Assembly: GCA_023014485.1 (NCBI GenBank)
Contig: JAJOZX010001076.1
Coordinates: forward strand, 124,001 to 188,000
Origin: Bathynomus jamesi
Taxonomy: Eukaryota > Arthropoda > Malacostraca > Isopoda > Cirolanidae
Reading direction: 5' to 3'
DNA length: 64,000 bases
How positions within the stretch are numbered: position 1 is the stretch's first letter; the number at the start of each line of letters is the position of its first letter. Below the pieces are notes generated by a model. It was given only the letters and a program-made list of their open reading frames with translations. It ran no database searches and was not told where the DNA came from. Made by a program: the position numbers and the translations under genes. Positions 62,930 through 64,000 of this stretch are shown piece by piece.

Positions 62930-64000
62930 TTCCCATGCCACTTTGGGTGCAAAATTTTGCACCTTTTGAACCTTGAAAGTTGAGGAACATCTATTCCAAA
63001 TGAGGGGACACTACGATATGTAACTCAATACCAGACTATTTACAATTAATTTTCTTGTCGCTACACTGAAGTTGTGTTTCAGTTTTTGGCATATAAATTA
63101 AGGTGCTCTTCGCTTTTCTACACATTGTATTTATATGCCTTTCAAAAGATAATGTATTTATCAAAGATGATACCAATATTTCTGATTGACTTGGAAATTA
63201 TATGTTACAAGTATAAAATTTTATTCGAGTTTCTTCATTTATCTTATTCATGTATCGTATCGTTTTGACGCCACGCATATGCACTGAGTTTTATTCGCAT
63301 TTGTTTTCAAGTCTACTGTTTCAGGTTAGATAAGTCTGTTTCTGTTCTTATTTCATTCAGTTTGCCTCGGTGAAGAAGCTGAACATCGTCGGCATACATG
63401 ATGATCGATTGTACATCCACTCGTAAACTTGGCAATATTATTAACAAGAACAACGAAAAGGGAAGGACCCAAGACAAACTTTTTGAAGCGCCATACTTGA
63501 CTAGTTTACAGCAGGTTTTTTTTTTATTTTGACGGATTGGTATCTTTCTGTAAGATACTGTAAGTCTTCGAACCACAATTTATCGACAATTAAGTGCATT
63601 CAGTTTTTTAAGTAATTTATTGTGATTTACTGTGTCAAAAGCTTTGCAGATGTCTAATAGAGAGAGCAGTGTTAATTCATTGTTCGCCATTGCTGCATTG
63701 ATTTCTTCCGTTATTGTTACAGTGCTGTTTCAGTAGATTGAAGTTTTCTGTATCTGTGTTGAGATTGTGAGAATAGGTCATTTGATTCAAGACGATCTAT
63801 TAACTGATCTGCTACAGCTTTTTCTAAAATTTTAGAGAGAATCAGTAGGAGAGAAACCGGTCTGAAGTTTGTAGGATCATCATCTTTTCCATTTTTATGT
63901 GTTCGTGGGACAAATGCATGTTTCCATTGTTTAGGAAATACACCGGTAACTATCTAAGTAGCGACAATCGCTAATAGATATGCAGAAGTTACCCTTAAAG
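62930..64000 (-). mobile_element. L2-like non-LTR element, runs off the window
   Basis: Minus strand from the window edge: KQWKHAFVPRTHKNGKDDDP, NFRPVSLLLILSKILEKAVA, SQHRYRKLQSTETALV, LLDICKAFDTVNHNKLLKKL (Asp), then degenerate and IIMYADDVQLLHRGKLNEI (YADD). The end down to about 62930 is barely readable. Many frameshifts; the PQGSVLGP block is not recognisable. Confidence 0.8.

Overview
This window reads as arthropod nuclear DNA, probably from a crustacean or similar invertebrate with a large repeat-rich genome. The grounds are interrupted coding, spliceosomal exon borders, dense AT/ATT/CA microsatellites, short TTAGG-like tracts, and a repeat mix of CR1/L2-type non-LTR elements, BEL/Pao LTR elements, Penelope, Tc1/mariner/IS630, hAT, MULE and many fold-back elements. 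I saw no bacterial operon, CRISPR array or rRNA operon. The organism is inference.

The only host gene I can support is on the minus strand at about 38.3-39.9 kb. An immunoglobulin-domain exon (39720-39859) has a clean acceptor and donor. A terminal exon (38346-38467) continues its split codon and ends in a hydrophobic tail that looks like a GPI-anchor signal. The 1.25 kb intron between them holds a tRNA-derived SINE and a hAT-type MITE. Other exons are not visible; much of 39.9 kb onward may be intron.

Left part (0-18.1 kb): a plus-strand CR1-like element (about 0.76-6.33 kb, split by two DNA elements) lies tail-to-tail with a minus-strand CR1 (6.9-18.1 kb). The second is split by a complete BEL/Pao element (BEL-1, 7860-15334, two 690-bp LTRs, TSD GATTC) and by a hAT MITE. 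Next (18.7-32.8 kb) come a mariner fragment, a minus-strand non-LTR element, and a plus-strand non-LTR element with a 2A-like peptide. The last is split by a second BEL/Pao element (BEL-2, 24108-31607, TSD CTCAC).

Middle (32.8-47.5 kb): sparse AT-rich DNA, a candidate 5S-rRNA-derived SINE, TIR elements, the host exons, a DNA transposon encoding a roughly 560-residue protein of a family I cannot name (itself carrying a MITE and a Tc1 remnant), and a MULE-like element packed with palindromes.

Right part (47.5-64 kb): inverted Penelope copies holding a hAT element; a dead IS630/Tc1-like element holding a second copy of the 2A-type non-LTR family; a hAT-5/ZMYM-like element with matching 8-bp TSDs and a 616-bp spacer-free palindrome; further hAT, mariner, piggyBac-like MITE and L2/CR1-like remnants. 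Nearly all coding is broken by single-base frameshifts or stops. Several fall in homopolymers, so both decay and uncorrected assembly indels must be considered.
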